Of a stretch of DNA of 7,579 nt, positions 1 to 6,443 are shown in pieces. The notes beneath the pieces are model-generated. The model made no database searches, was not told where the DNA came from, and saw only the letters and a program-made list of their open reading frames with translations. The stretch comes from Candidatus Kapaibacterium sp. Lineage in GTDB: Bacteria; Bacteroidota; Ignavibacteria; Kapaibacteriales; UBA2268. Position numbers and translations under genes: made by a program. Each line of letters begins with the position of its first letter. Position 1 is the stretch's first letter. Location: NCBI GenBank assembly GCA_027858275.1, contig JAQIDA010000235.1, positions 1 through 7,579 on the forward strand, given 5' to 3'.

Positions 1-1
1 A

Positions 2-283
2 ATCAATACTCCTGATGATTATATCGGATCTGTTACCGGTGACGTTAACCGTCGTCGCGGCAGAATCGAATCAATGAGACGTCACAGAAAAGGCTCTCAG
101 AAATTAGCAGGATTTGTGCCGTTGTCAGAAATGTTTGGATACGCGACAAATCTCAGAAGTTTGTCTTCAGGTCGCGCAAACTATTCAATGGAATTCTTTC
201 AATACGAGCCGATGAATAAAGGTATGCAGGAAAAAGTAATGGAAGATTACAGAAAAGCAAAAGCTGCAAAACACAAAAAATAA
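2..283 (+). CDS. fusA: Elongation factor G, C-terminal end (5' truncated)
   Basis: This is the last 93 codons of EF-G, the GTPase that drives ribosome translocation in the cytoplasm. The gene begins before the window; reading frame 2 is open from the first base to TAA at 281-283. The visible part covers domain V and the end of domain IV: the GDVNRRRGRIE stretch, then VPLSEMFGYATNLRSLSSGRA and YSMEF are hallmark EF-G sequence. Two features look unusual. The segment after RGRIE is strongly basic (MRRHRKGSQK), where many EF-Gs have an acidic or glycine-rich stretch. The C-terminal tail after YEP is lysine-rich and ends KAAKHKK. Both could be lineage traits or could mark a paralogue (fusA2-type), which cannot be decided without the GTPase domain. 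A strong hairpin terminator follows 23 nt after the stop, so this gene probably ends its transcription unit. Confidence 0.95.
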   Translation: MNTPDDYIGSVTGDVNRRRGRIESMRRHRKGSQKLAGFVPLSEMFGYATNLRSLSSGRANYSMEFFQYEPMNKGMQEKVMEDYRKAKAAKHKK

Positions 284-306
284 GCTATTGCTTGTTTTAT
301 AGATGT

Positions 307-344
307 AAAAACGCACTTTCCGATTTTCGGGGAGGGCGTTTTTT
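307..344 (+). terminator. Rho-independent terminator of fusA, probably bidirectional
   Basis: Bases 307-323 pair with 327-343 around a TTT loop: AAAAACGC at the base pairs with GCGTTTTT, and CCGA with TCGG at the tip, with two G-U pairs and one A/G mismatch inside. The 3' arm runs straight into a T tract. The A tract at the 5' base gives a T tract on the other strand, so the same hairpin could end the minus-strand phosphatase transcript, which converges on it. Confidence 0.85.
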
Positions 345-391
345 GGTTTTAAGTAGGATTGGTTCGACAAATCAAATCCGCTTCTGCTCAA

Positions 392-423
392 GATGTTTGA
401 CACTGAAGAAAGTGTCCAACATC
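392..423. repeat. Perfect-tipped palindromic hairpin between convergent genes
   Basis: Bases 392-404 (GATGTTTGACACT) can pair with 411-423 (AGTGTCCAACATC) with a single T/C mismatch, leaving a 6-nt GAAGAA loop. That is 12 pairs out of 13. There is no immediate T run on either strand, so it is not a standard terminator, although a T-rich stretch begins about 5 nt further on the plus strand. It sits in the 3' untranslated region of the minus-strand phosphatase gene. It could be an RNA-stabilising or Rho-related structure, or a small dispersed palindromic element. The sequence alone does not decide. Confidence 0.6.
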
Positions 424-448
424 AAGTATTTCTTTGTTTTCTCACAGT

Positions 449-466
449 CGCGGGGTTTACCCCACG
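449..466 (-). other. Short GC-rich hairpin in the 3' region of the phosphatase gene
   Basis: On the minus strand the sequence CGTGGGG, TAAA, CCCCGCG folds into a 7-bp stem (one G-U pair) with a 4-nt loop. It lies 41 nt past the phosphatase stop codon. The asymmetric G-U pair makes the fold better on the minus strand than on the plus strand, where it becomes a C/A mismatch, suggesting it acts in the phosphatase mRNA. No T run follows it. Nothing else, and no convincing gene, is seen in 345-506. Confidence 0.45.
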
Positions 467-506
467 GTTGCAATGCCAATTCTTCTCCCCCAGCCAGCCT
501 GCCAAT

Positions 507-1247
507 CTATTCCGTTTCAAAAGCTCTTTTGCGATTCATCTCGGCTTGATTGCGGATTTTGTATTTCTTGTCACGCAGAATATTTTTTAGTATTCGAGTA
601 ACATCGAAGAAGTTTTGCCATGGGTAATGAGGAATATTGTGTTTGTTACAATGAGCCGCCAAATCCTTTTTCGCGAAGATTATATCGGCGTGTTCGGCTG
701 CGCAAAAATCAGAATATCCGTCTCCGATATAGACAACAATGTTGTCCGGGGGCAGATTGACAAGCATGGAATTGCGTTTGCAGGAGGCGCATTTGCAGGT
801 GCAGGATTCAGTCGCTCGAGGAAAGACCGGTTTCGGGTTGTTGTCTCCTTCAAAGATCAGCTGATTGCAAAAAGTCGGCAGATGTCCTAACCCAATATTA
901 TCAAGGACTTCGTGAATGTACACATCGAATCCGTCGCTGATGACAGAGACAGGAATGTTGTTCTCCTCACAAAATTTCACGAAAGCAGGGACATTGGAGT
1001 CGGTCTCCTGAGCACGAGCGAATTCAACTATTGTTTCGCGGCTGACTCCGGGTCGGAGTTTGTCACATAAAACATTCCAATACTCATGTATACCCATTTC
1101 GTCATTTTTCAGTCGGGAATTGTAGGGTTCAAACTCGCCGTAAACTTTGAAAATCTCATCACCGAGATCTTTCTTGGTGATTGTGCCGTCGAAATCAGTA
1201 AACACTGCCAGAGTCAAATGCTTGTTATTTATGGTTTTTCTGCTCAT
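507..1247 (-). CDS. HAD-superfamily (subfamily IB) phosphatase, MtnX-like
   Basis: A cytoplasmic phosphatase of 246 residues. All four HAD motifs are visible: motif I DFDGT at residues 18-22 (D18 nucleophile, D20 acid/base), motif II S104 in VISDG, a likely motif III lysine at K157, and motif IV GDGYSD with D176 and D180 for Mg2+. The closest family I recognise is MtnX (2-hydroxy-3-keto-5-methylthiopentenyl-1-phosphate phosphatase of methionine salvage). The length, the helical cap between motifs I and II, and the cysteine cluster before motif III fit Bacillus MtnX. No other methionine-salvage gene is in the window, and relatives include phosphoserine phosphatase-like enzymes, so the substrate is uncertain. 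A C149/C151/C153/C156 cluster might bind metal. The ATG at 1245-1247 places motif I at the usual distance from the N-terminus; no Shine-Dalgarno is seen. The gene converges on fusA and diverges from cdsA. Confidence 0.88.
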   Translation of the reverse strand: MSRKTINNKHLTLAVFTDFDGTITKKDLGDEIFKVYGEFEPYNSRLKNDEMGIHEYWNVLCDKLRPGVSRETIVEFARAQETDSNVPAFVKFCEENNIPVSVISDGFDVYIHEVLDNIGLGHLPTFCNQLIFEGDNNPKPVFPRATESCTCKCASCKRNSMLVNLPPDNIVVYIGDGYSDFCAAEHADIIFAKKDLAAHCNKHNIPHYPWQNFFDVTRILKNILRDKKYKIRNQAEMNRKRAFETE

Positions 1248-1328
1248 GTTGTGTGTTTGTCGATTATATTTTCTTGATGAATCAGTTTCAAGTTATGAAA
1301 ACTCGTTTTTTTTGTCTATTTTATGTTC

Positions 1329-1359
1329 TTTCTGACTGTTCAAATCTTGTTTTATTTTG
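1329..1359 (+). promoter_or_regulatory. Weak candidate promoter for cdsA
   Basis: TTTC at 1329-1332, a 19-nt spacer and TTATTTTG at 1352-1359 match the Bacteroidetes promoter (TTTG, about 19 nt, TAnnTTTG) with one mismatch in each box. The spacing equals that of the much better rpmG promoter. It lies in the 187-nt divergent gap between the phosphatase and cdsA, an AT-rich stretch that also holds a perfect 10-bp palindrome, AAGCCGGCTT (1370-1379), just downstream. No good promoter for the minus-strand gene was found there. Confidence 0.3.
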
Positions 1360-1434
1360 AGCCGTACAGAAGCCGGCTTTCGAGAACATAAATTGCATAT
1401 TAAATTTTAAACAGAAATTCCGGAATATAATAAA

Positions 1435-2313
1435 TTGAACGAATTATTAAAAAGAGTTTTGGTCGCAATAATCGGCATTCCTTTGTTTGTCATTCTTATA
1501 TATGTGGACAGTTATCCTTTTTTCGGGTTAATCTTGTTGATTTCCACAGTGTCATTATGGGAATTTTATCGCATGAGCGAGAGCAAGCAGATATTCCCTC
1601 ATAAAACATCAGGTATGCTTTTCAATGTCGCTGTGATAGCCGCGATTGCCTATAAAGGGCCTGCAGTCGGCGGAGCATTGATTGCCGGAGGTCTCGTTAT
1701 CTTTTCTGTTTATGTCTTTATTGTCGAAATGTTTTCGGGCAAGAGCAATGCTTTGAATAATATATCTGTTACTCTCGCAGGCATAGTGTATGTGTCTTTG
1801 TCTTTTGCATGTATGCTGGCTGTCAGAGAATTGCACTTGTTCCTTGAGCCGTTCGGCAGCACAGTGTTTAATTCTTTGCAGACTGCTGCTCACAGCGGAC
1901 AATTTTTGTTGAGTATTTTTATCGCGGTGAGGATTTGTGATTCAGGAGCTTATTTCACAGGAGTATCAATCGGCAAACATAAACTGTTTCCTCGGGTCAG
2001 TCCCAATAAGACATGGGAAGGCGCTGTCGGCGGATTTATCTTTTCTTTAGGAGGCTTTTGGTTGTCACTTCACTTTTTCGGAATAGACATTCCGGTAGTT
2101 CACATTATAGCTCTCGGCGCGATTATCGGTTCAATCGGGCAAATCGGAGATTTGGCTGAATCTTTAATCAAGCGTGACGCGGGCGTAAAAGACAGTTCGG
2201 CGATTATCCCCGGTCACGGCGGCTTCCTCGACAGATTTGACAGTATGTTGTTCGCTGTTCCGACGGTTTATTTGTATATAATCGCGGTATTGTTTTTTGA
2301 CGGGAATTTGTGA
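1435..2313 (+). CDS. cdsA: Phosphatidate cytidylyltransferase (CDP-diacylglycerol synthase)
   Basis: Integral membrane enzyme that makes CDP-diacylglycerol from CTP and phosphatidic acid, the branch point for all phospholipids. The 292-residue protein has roughly eight hydrophobic segments (about residues 8-24, 28-43, 61-74, 78-98, 111-130, 195-213, 220-236 and 271-288). The family signature is complete at residues 243-269: SLIKR, KD at 252-253, PGHGG at 259-263 and DRFD at 266-269, with the Mg2+/CTP-site aspartates present. The upstream conserved block DSGAYF (169-174), GKHK and SPNKTWEG (189-196) is also intact. The start is TTG at 1435: the frame is open only from 1411, no ATG or GTG lies between, and NELLKRV is a normal CdsA N-terminus. 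There is no clear Shine-Dalgarno. It is transcribed away from the phosphatase gene; no standard terminator follows, only the large inverted repeat. Confidence 0.95.
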   Translation: MNELLKRVLVAIIGIPLFVILIYVDSYPFFGLILLISTVSLWEFYRMSESKQIFPHKTSGMLFNVAVIAAIAYKGPAVGGALIAGGLVIFSVYVFIVEMFSGKSNALNNISVTLAGIVYVSLSFACMLAVRELHLFLEPFGSTVFNSLQTAAHSGQFLLSIFIAVRICDSGAYFTGVSIGKHKLFPRVSPNKTWEGAVGGFIFSLGGFWLSLHFFGIDIPVVHIIALGAIIGSIGQIGDLAESLIKRDAGVKDSSAIIPGHGGFLDRFDSMLFAVPTVYLYIIAVLFFDGNL

Positions 2314-2390
2314 AGATAGATTAGAGTGCTGTTTTATAAGAAAAATTTCTGCGTGAGGTTTCTTGGATTTATTATGAAAATTGGAAAGAG

Positions 2391-2516
2391 TTGAACAGGA
2401 TTTTACGGATTTGCACGATTAAGAGGATTAAGAATAAGAGTTTTAGCAGGCTGACGAAGCCGGATTCTTCACTTCTTAATCCTGTCCATCCCCTTAATCC
2501 TTAAAATCCTGTTCAA
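2391..2516. repeat. Large inverted repeat with 44-nt arms built of 9-bp units
   Basis: The left arm 2391-2434 and right arm 2473-2516 are imperfect reverse complements. The outer 15 nt (TTGAACAGGATTTTA) and inner 10 nt (GGATTAAGAA) match exactly; most of the difference lies in a 13-nt block between. Read outside-in, each arm is TTGAAC followed by four 9-bp units close to AGGATTAAG (left at 2397, 2406, 2415, 2424; right, on the minus strand, ending at 2510, 2501, 2492, 2483). The 38-nt centre contains a small stem, GGCT/AGCC (2449-2452 with 2458-2461). A transcript could form a long hairpin, but there is no T run. From general knowledge, AGGATT-rich intergenic repeats of this look are dispersed in many bacterial genomes; copy number here cannot be judged from one window. 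The rest of the 2314-2572 gap is AT-rich with no gene seen. Confidence 0.85.
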
Positions 2517-2572
2517 ATCCTCACCAAAAAATAGATAAAAAATATTTCAAAATAAATGAAAGCCGATAAACA

Positions 2573-5500
2573 ATGTTCTCTTATTTACAAACTTCACGAA
2601 AGGAACATTCGTTCCTTGTGTTTATTATTCTGTTTCTTGTGTCTTTTGGTCAATCTTCTGCACAAGATACTAATTGGTTCAAAGATATAACGGTACAGGT
2701 AGGGCTGGACAGTGCGAAAGATTCCTATATGCAGAGCGTGGATCTGAACGGGGACAACTATCCTGAGCTTCTGCTCGGAACCGGCAAATGGTCCCCGAAT
2801 GTCTCGAATACATTCACTCTTTATAAGAATGTTCCCGATCCTGAAAATCCCGGCAGCCGCAAATTTGTAGATTATACTGAAGAATCAGGGATAAATGTCA
2901 ATCGAGATCCTAATAAATCATACAGGGAGTATGATATTGCCGTGTTCGGCGATGTGGACAACGACGGAGATTATGATCTTGTTACAAGTTTTTATTATCA
3001 CAGATTAGAGAATTTTCAAAAAGGTCACAAAGATCGCCCTGAAGTATATCTGAATGACGGTACGGGGCATTTCACTTTGAAAGAAAACTCCGGATTGAAC
3101 AACACTCAGTATTTCCACAATTTAGATCCGGGTATGATCGACGGTGTGGCGATTTCATTTATCGATTATGATTATGACGGGAATCTTGATATATACTTCG
3201 GCACAAAGTTCGTGGATTATAAATTTGTCGTCAGGTTTCCTGACATACTCATGAAAGGAAACGGTGACGGCACCTTTTTCAAAGTAGAAACAAGCGGCGT
3301 GGATAGGTACCCCGAACCCCTTTATGGTGTGAACGTAACGGATTGGAATAATGACGGTTGGCAAGACGTCATAACTTCTCCATATTGCAAAACAGGCGGC
3401 AAACTTCACAGGAACAACAAGGACGGAACTTTTTCAAATGTAGCCAATTCTATAGGCTATTCTTCGCAACATCTCGGCGGTGACAACGGTCAGGCCTTAT
3501 GTCAATGGGAAGCTCCCGTTGCGGATTTTGATAACGACGGAGATATGGATTTCCTACAATTGCTTGTGCACGGCGGTATGAATACTAATGAAGGTCACAC
3601 CGTAATCGCAGTGAATCAAGGTGCGCCCGATTATTTCTTGGAATGGGAACTCGGAAGAATTCAGAGAGATGAATCGTCGAACACGCATCTCGGCGATTTT
3701 GCCGGTCTTTGGAGTGATTGGGACAACGACGGTTTGCTCGACATCGTTATATGCGAGGGATATTATTCTCCGGCAACCAGAAGAGTATATATGTGTAAAC
3801 AAGATGAAACAAACCACTTTTTTGATGTGTCTGCAGAACTTGGAATGGCTGATATGCAGGATGCTTCAGGTGTGGAATCTTTGGATTTCGATCTGGACGG
3901 CGACAATGATTTGATAATGTTCCATAATGGCACAATCAAGTTTTGGCGTAATGATACAGGAAATAAAAACAACTGGATTTCAGTAAAATTAGACGCTCCC
4001 GAAGCATGTAACCAAGCGGCGTTTGGCGCGAGGATAACGGTATGTTCCGACGGCGTCAACCAAATTCGCGAGATACAAGCAGGACTCGGTCATTTCGGCG
4101 GACAGCAGCCTTTCATCAGAAACATCGGAATCGGCAAGCACAACAGAGTTGATTCAATCATTGTTCGTTGGCCTATGTCGGGAATTCCTGAAACCGTTGT
4201 ATATAACCCTCCGATAAATATGATTATAGAAATAAACGAAAACGGTATGAGCGATGAATTGGTCGAATACGGAGAAGAAAATCGCCCGCTTATTGCATTC
4301 AATACAGCATATGTAAAATTTGACAGTACTGATGTCGGCACGACTGATGAAAAAGATTTTATCATAAAAAATATCGGCAAATCAGATCTGATAATAGATG
4401 AATTTGGCTTTTTAGAAAACGAATCAAATCTGTTTTGGCTGATTGATTCGGAAACAAGCGCGACTGTTACAGACAGCAATTTTGAGCTTCTCACAATTGC
4501 CCCGAATGCTTCAAAAGCATATAAAATTGTGTTTGCTCCGCTAGTGAGATCGGTTAATGAAGAGCAGTTGCTAATAAGCTCAAATGCTTCAAATGTTCCG
4601 GACGGCGAAATGAGATATTATGATATTGTCGGAATTGGATTTGGCCCGGCTCCAATGATCAGAGTCTCGACGAATGAACTCGTTTTTGAAAATGTGAATC
4701 CTTCAGAGACAAAGTCAATTACAGTTACTAATTGGGGCGAATATGATTTTGAAATAACCGGAATTGAGTTCGAAGATGATCCTTACGGAGTATTTTCTCA
4801 TGCCGGCGAAAGTTCTACATATACTGTAGCCGCAGGTGAGTCCGTAGAAATTGAAGTAACTTTCACACCTGTATTCCGCACAGGGTTCTTCGGCACCATG
4901 ATTATTAAATCAACGGCTTATAATGAAAAGGAAACAAAGATAACTCTTGCCGGAACGGGCGATGTGCCGACTGCCGAGATAAGAGTTTCAAAATCAATTT
5001 TCACTTTCAGCGGAGTTGAATTGGGCGAGAGCAAAATAAAAGACGCGTATATTAGGAACAACGGAGACAAAATGCTCTCTTTGACAGAATTGAGATTTGG
5101 CGACGATGAGGGCGTATTTACATTCCCGGACATCACATTCCCATTCGAAGTGGCAGTAGACACTGAAAGAGATTTCACGGCAGTTTTCACTCCCAAAGAT
5201 GATCATTCATCATATTCGACAAATATCACATTTGTTTCAAATTCTTTGAAAGATTCGCTCAGAACAATTAAATTTACCGGCAAAGGCAAACCTTCGACAT
5301 CCGTTTCAGATTTCGGAATGGGCGAAGAAAGACTGACTCTGTCTGTATCGCCGAATCCGATTGTAAATGCAGGAATAATCAATATGACTCTGGGCGGTAA
5401 TTCGGTTCAAACAATTGAAGTATACACGATTGATGTAGCCGGCAGAAAAATAGAAAATTTAAGTAATTTGAGTTATGCTCCGGGTGATTATAAACTCAAT

Positions 5501-5593
5501 GTTAACAGCGCGAAATATGCTGACGGAATGTATTATATAGTTGCTCGCTCAGGGAAATATAATGTCAGAATACCGATGGTTGTCAGTAAGTAA
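2573..5593 (+). CDS. Secreted T9SS protein: VCBS/FG-GAP propeller, UnbV/ASPIC domain, three ASH-like domains
   Basis: A 1006-residue exported protein. Residues 1-30 are a signal peptide (hydrophobic core about 13-25, likely cut at SSA|QD). Seven calcium-binding loops of the DxDxDGxxD type start at residues 57, 127, 198, 257, 318, 382 and 438, spaced 56-71 apart, which predicts a seven-bladed FG-GAP/VCBS beta-propeller. A UnbV/ASPIC (CRTAC1-like) domain follows at about 485-555 (FGARITV, REIQAGLGHF, VDSIIVRWP). Three immunoglobulin-like ASH/choice-of-anchor D domains then lie at about 575-690, 695-796 and 802-905, each with a strand like IKNIGKSDL or VTNWGEYDF and closing with GIG/GTG/GKG. Residues about 921-1006 are a type IX sorting domain (SVSPNPI, DVAGRKI, ADGMYYI, final VRIPMVVSK). 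It is therefore expected to cross the outer membrane by T9SS and be released or surface-anchored. Binding or adhesion is likely; the ligand is unknown, and no catalytic motif is recognised. The ATG at 2573 gives the signal peptide; no Shine-Dalgarno is seen. Confidence 0.9.
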   Translation: MFSYLQTSRKEHSFLVFIILFLVSFGQSSAQDTNWFKDITVQVGLDSAKDSYMQSVDLNGDNYPELLLGTGKWSPNVSNTFTLYKNVPDPENPGSRKFVDYTEESGINVNRDPNKSYREYDIAVFGDVDNDGDYDLVTSFYYHRLENFQKGHKDRPEVYLNDGTGHFTLKENSGLNNTQYFHNLDPGMIDGVAISFIDYDYDGNLDIYFGTKFVDYKFVVRFPDILMKGNGDGTFFKVETSGVDRYPEPLYGVNVTDWNNDGWQDVITSPYCKTGGKLHRNNKDGTFSNVANSIGYSSQHLGGDNGQALCQWEAPVADFDNDGDMDFLQLLVHGGMNTNEGHTVIAVNQGAPDYFLEWELGRIQRDESSNTHLGDFAGLWSDWDNDGLLDIVICEGYYSPATRRVYMCKQDETNHFFDVSAELGMADMQDASGVESLDFDLDGDNDLIMFHNGTIKFWRNDTGNKNNWISVKLDAPEACNQAAFGARITVCSDGVNQIREIQAGLGHFGGQQPFIRNIGIGKHNRVDSIIVRWPMSGIPETVVYNPPINMIIEINENGMSDELVEYGEENRPLIAFNTAYVKFDSTDVGTTDEKDFIIKNIGKSDLIIDEFGFLENESNLFWLIDSETSATVTDSNFELLTIAPNASKAYKIVFAPLVRSVNEEQLLISSNASNVPDGEMRYYDIVGIGFGPAPMIRVSTNELVFENVNPSETKSITVTNWGEYDFEITGIEFEDDPYGVFSHAGESSTYTVAAGESVEIEVTFTPVFRTGFFGTMIIKSTAYNEKETKITLAGTGDVPTAEIRVSKSIFTFSGVELGESKIKDAYIRNNGDKMLSLTELRFGDDEGVFTFPDITFPFEVAVDTERDFTAVFTPKDDHSSYSTNITFVSNSLKDSLRTIKFTGKGKPSTSVSDFGMGEERLTLSVSPNPIVNAGIINMTLGGNSVQTIEVYTIDVAGRKIENLSNLSYAPGDYKLNVNSAKYADGMYYIVARSGKYNVRIPMVVSK

Positions 5594-5626
5594 GCAGGAT
5601 GTTTCTATAATAAATATTGAGCGTAA

Positions 5627-6226
5627 ATGAGTATGATTTTGGAACCGGAGCTGATAATTTCAGCGTACAGCCAAGGATATTTCCCGATGGCCGATGAGGC
5701 TGACGGAGATCTATATTGGCACAATCCTGATCCGCGCTCGATATTTCCGCTTAAGAAACTCAAAATGCCGCGCTCTTTCCGGAAGTCGCTCAGCAGCAGG
5801 CCTTTTGAATATAAAATAAATACGGCTTTCGAAGATGTTCTCCGAGCTTGTGCCGACAGGGACGACACATGGATTTCCAATGATATAATCCTGTCATATA
5901 TCAAATTGCATGAGAGCGGTCATTGTCACTCAGTTGAGACTTATGAGAACGGCGAACTTATAGGCGGTCTCTATGGTGTGCAGATTGGCGGCGTTTTCTT
6001 TGGCGAATCAATGTTTTCAATAGTTGACGGAGCGTCGAAAGCCGCGTTCTATAAACTCAGAGACATACTTTTAAAACAAGGCTTTTCCTTGTTTGACTCT
6101 CAATATATCAACGAACACACAAAACTCCTCGGCGCAGTGGAAATACCAAAGATCTTGTATTTAAAAAAGCTTCAAAAAGGGCTTGCTTCCCCCTGCGTGT
6201 TTTCGTATAGCGGAAAAGAATTTTGA
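5627..6226 (+). CDS. aat: Leucyl/phenylalanyl-tRNA-protein transferase
   Basis: Cytoplasmic enzyme that transfers Leu or Phe from aminoacyl-tRNA to proteins with N-terminal Arg or Lys, marking them for ClpS/ClpAP degradation (bacterial N-degron pathway). The 199-residue protein shows the family landmarks: AYSQGYFPM (13-21), WHNPDPR (31-37), TWIS (81-84), HSVE (101-104), GGLYG (113-117), FFGESMFS (124-131), ASK (136-138), FDSQ (156-159) and EHTKLLGAVEIPK (163-175). E127 and D157 have the same 30-residue spacing as E156 and D186 of the E. coli enzyme, so the active site looks intact. It lacks the extra N-terminal segment of the 234-residue E. coli protein, as do many short-form Aat proteins. 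ATG 5627 is used; a second ATG two codons later (5633) is an equally possible start. It begins 33 nt after the T9SS gene with no terminator between, so the two may be co-transcribed, although no functional link is evident. Confidence 0.95.
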   Translation: MSMILEPELIISAYSQGYFPMADEADGDLYWHNPDPRSIFPLKKLKMPRSFRKSLSSRPFEYKINTAFEDVLRACADRDDTWISNDIILSYIKLHESGHCHSVETYENGELIGGLYGVQIGGVFFGESMFSIVDGASKAAFYKLRDILLKQGFSLFDSQYINEHTKLLGAVEIPKILYLKKLQKGLASPCVFSYSGKEF

Positions 6227-6260
6227 AAGAGTTGTTGTTATCAGTTAATTATCTCAGACA

Positions 6261-6303
6261 ATATCAATCAAATAATTTCGTGATTCATTCACGTAATTGA
6301 TAT
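6261..6303. repeat. Nested inverted repeat between aat and rpmG
   Basis: The outer arms ATATCAAT (6261-6268) and ATTGATAT (6296-6303) are perfect 8-bp reverse complements. Inside them CGTGA (6279-6283) and TCACG (6289-6293) form a second perfect stem with a 5-nt loop TTCAT; AATT on each side can extend it past one T/T mismatch. No T run follows, so a classical terminator for aat is unlikely. It starts 35 nt after the aat stop and ends 70 nt before the rpmG -33 box. It could be an aat mRNA 3' structure or an operator. Nothing else is seen in 6227-6373. Confidence 0.55.
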
Positions 6304-6373
6304 CTGTGTGCCGGCTGCGGAATATCTGAATAGTTCAAAATGCAATATTTCCTGAGAAAACGACAAAAATTGT

Positions 6374-6404
6374 TTTGTTTATCCGGGAAATCTTCTTAAG
6401 TTTG
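6374..6404 (+). promoter_or_regulatory. Bacteroidetes-type promoter of rpmG
   Basis: TTTG at 6374-6377, a 19-nt spacer and TAAGTTTG at 6397-6404 match the Bacteroidetes housekeeping promoter (-33 TTTG, -7 TAnnTTTG) at every specified base. Transcription would start about 6410, giving a leader of roughly 34 nt before the rpmG ATG at 6444. Confidence 0.75.
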
Positions 6405-6443
6405 TAGTTCTATTAATGAAATCTATAATGAGGGTTTAGGAAA

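Noticed and set aside
355..380. GGTTCGACAAATC, reminiscent of a tRNA T-arm.
   Set aside because: No acceptor stem, anticodon arm or complete T-stem could be fitted around it.
292..549. An 85-codon plus-strand open frame after fusA.
   Set aside because: It runs through the fusA terminator and the hairpins and then overlaps the end of the phosphatase gene antisense; composition is not protein-like.
2391..2516. The inverted repeat as ends of an insertion sequence.
   Set aside because: Only 38 nt separate the arms, no transposase is present, and no target-site duplication is visible outside the arms.
2556..2690. An ATG at 2556 opening an overlapping frame with hydrophobic leucine and cysteine residues ahead of the T9SS gene.
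   Set aside because: It is out of frame with the real gene, and its hydrophobicity is an echo of the overlapping signal-peptide coding sequence.
4090..4494. A 134-codon minus-strand open frame inside the T9SS gene.
   Set aside because: It lies wholly antisense to the ASPIC and first ASH-like domains and shows no recognisable motif; it is a shadow of the coding strand.
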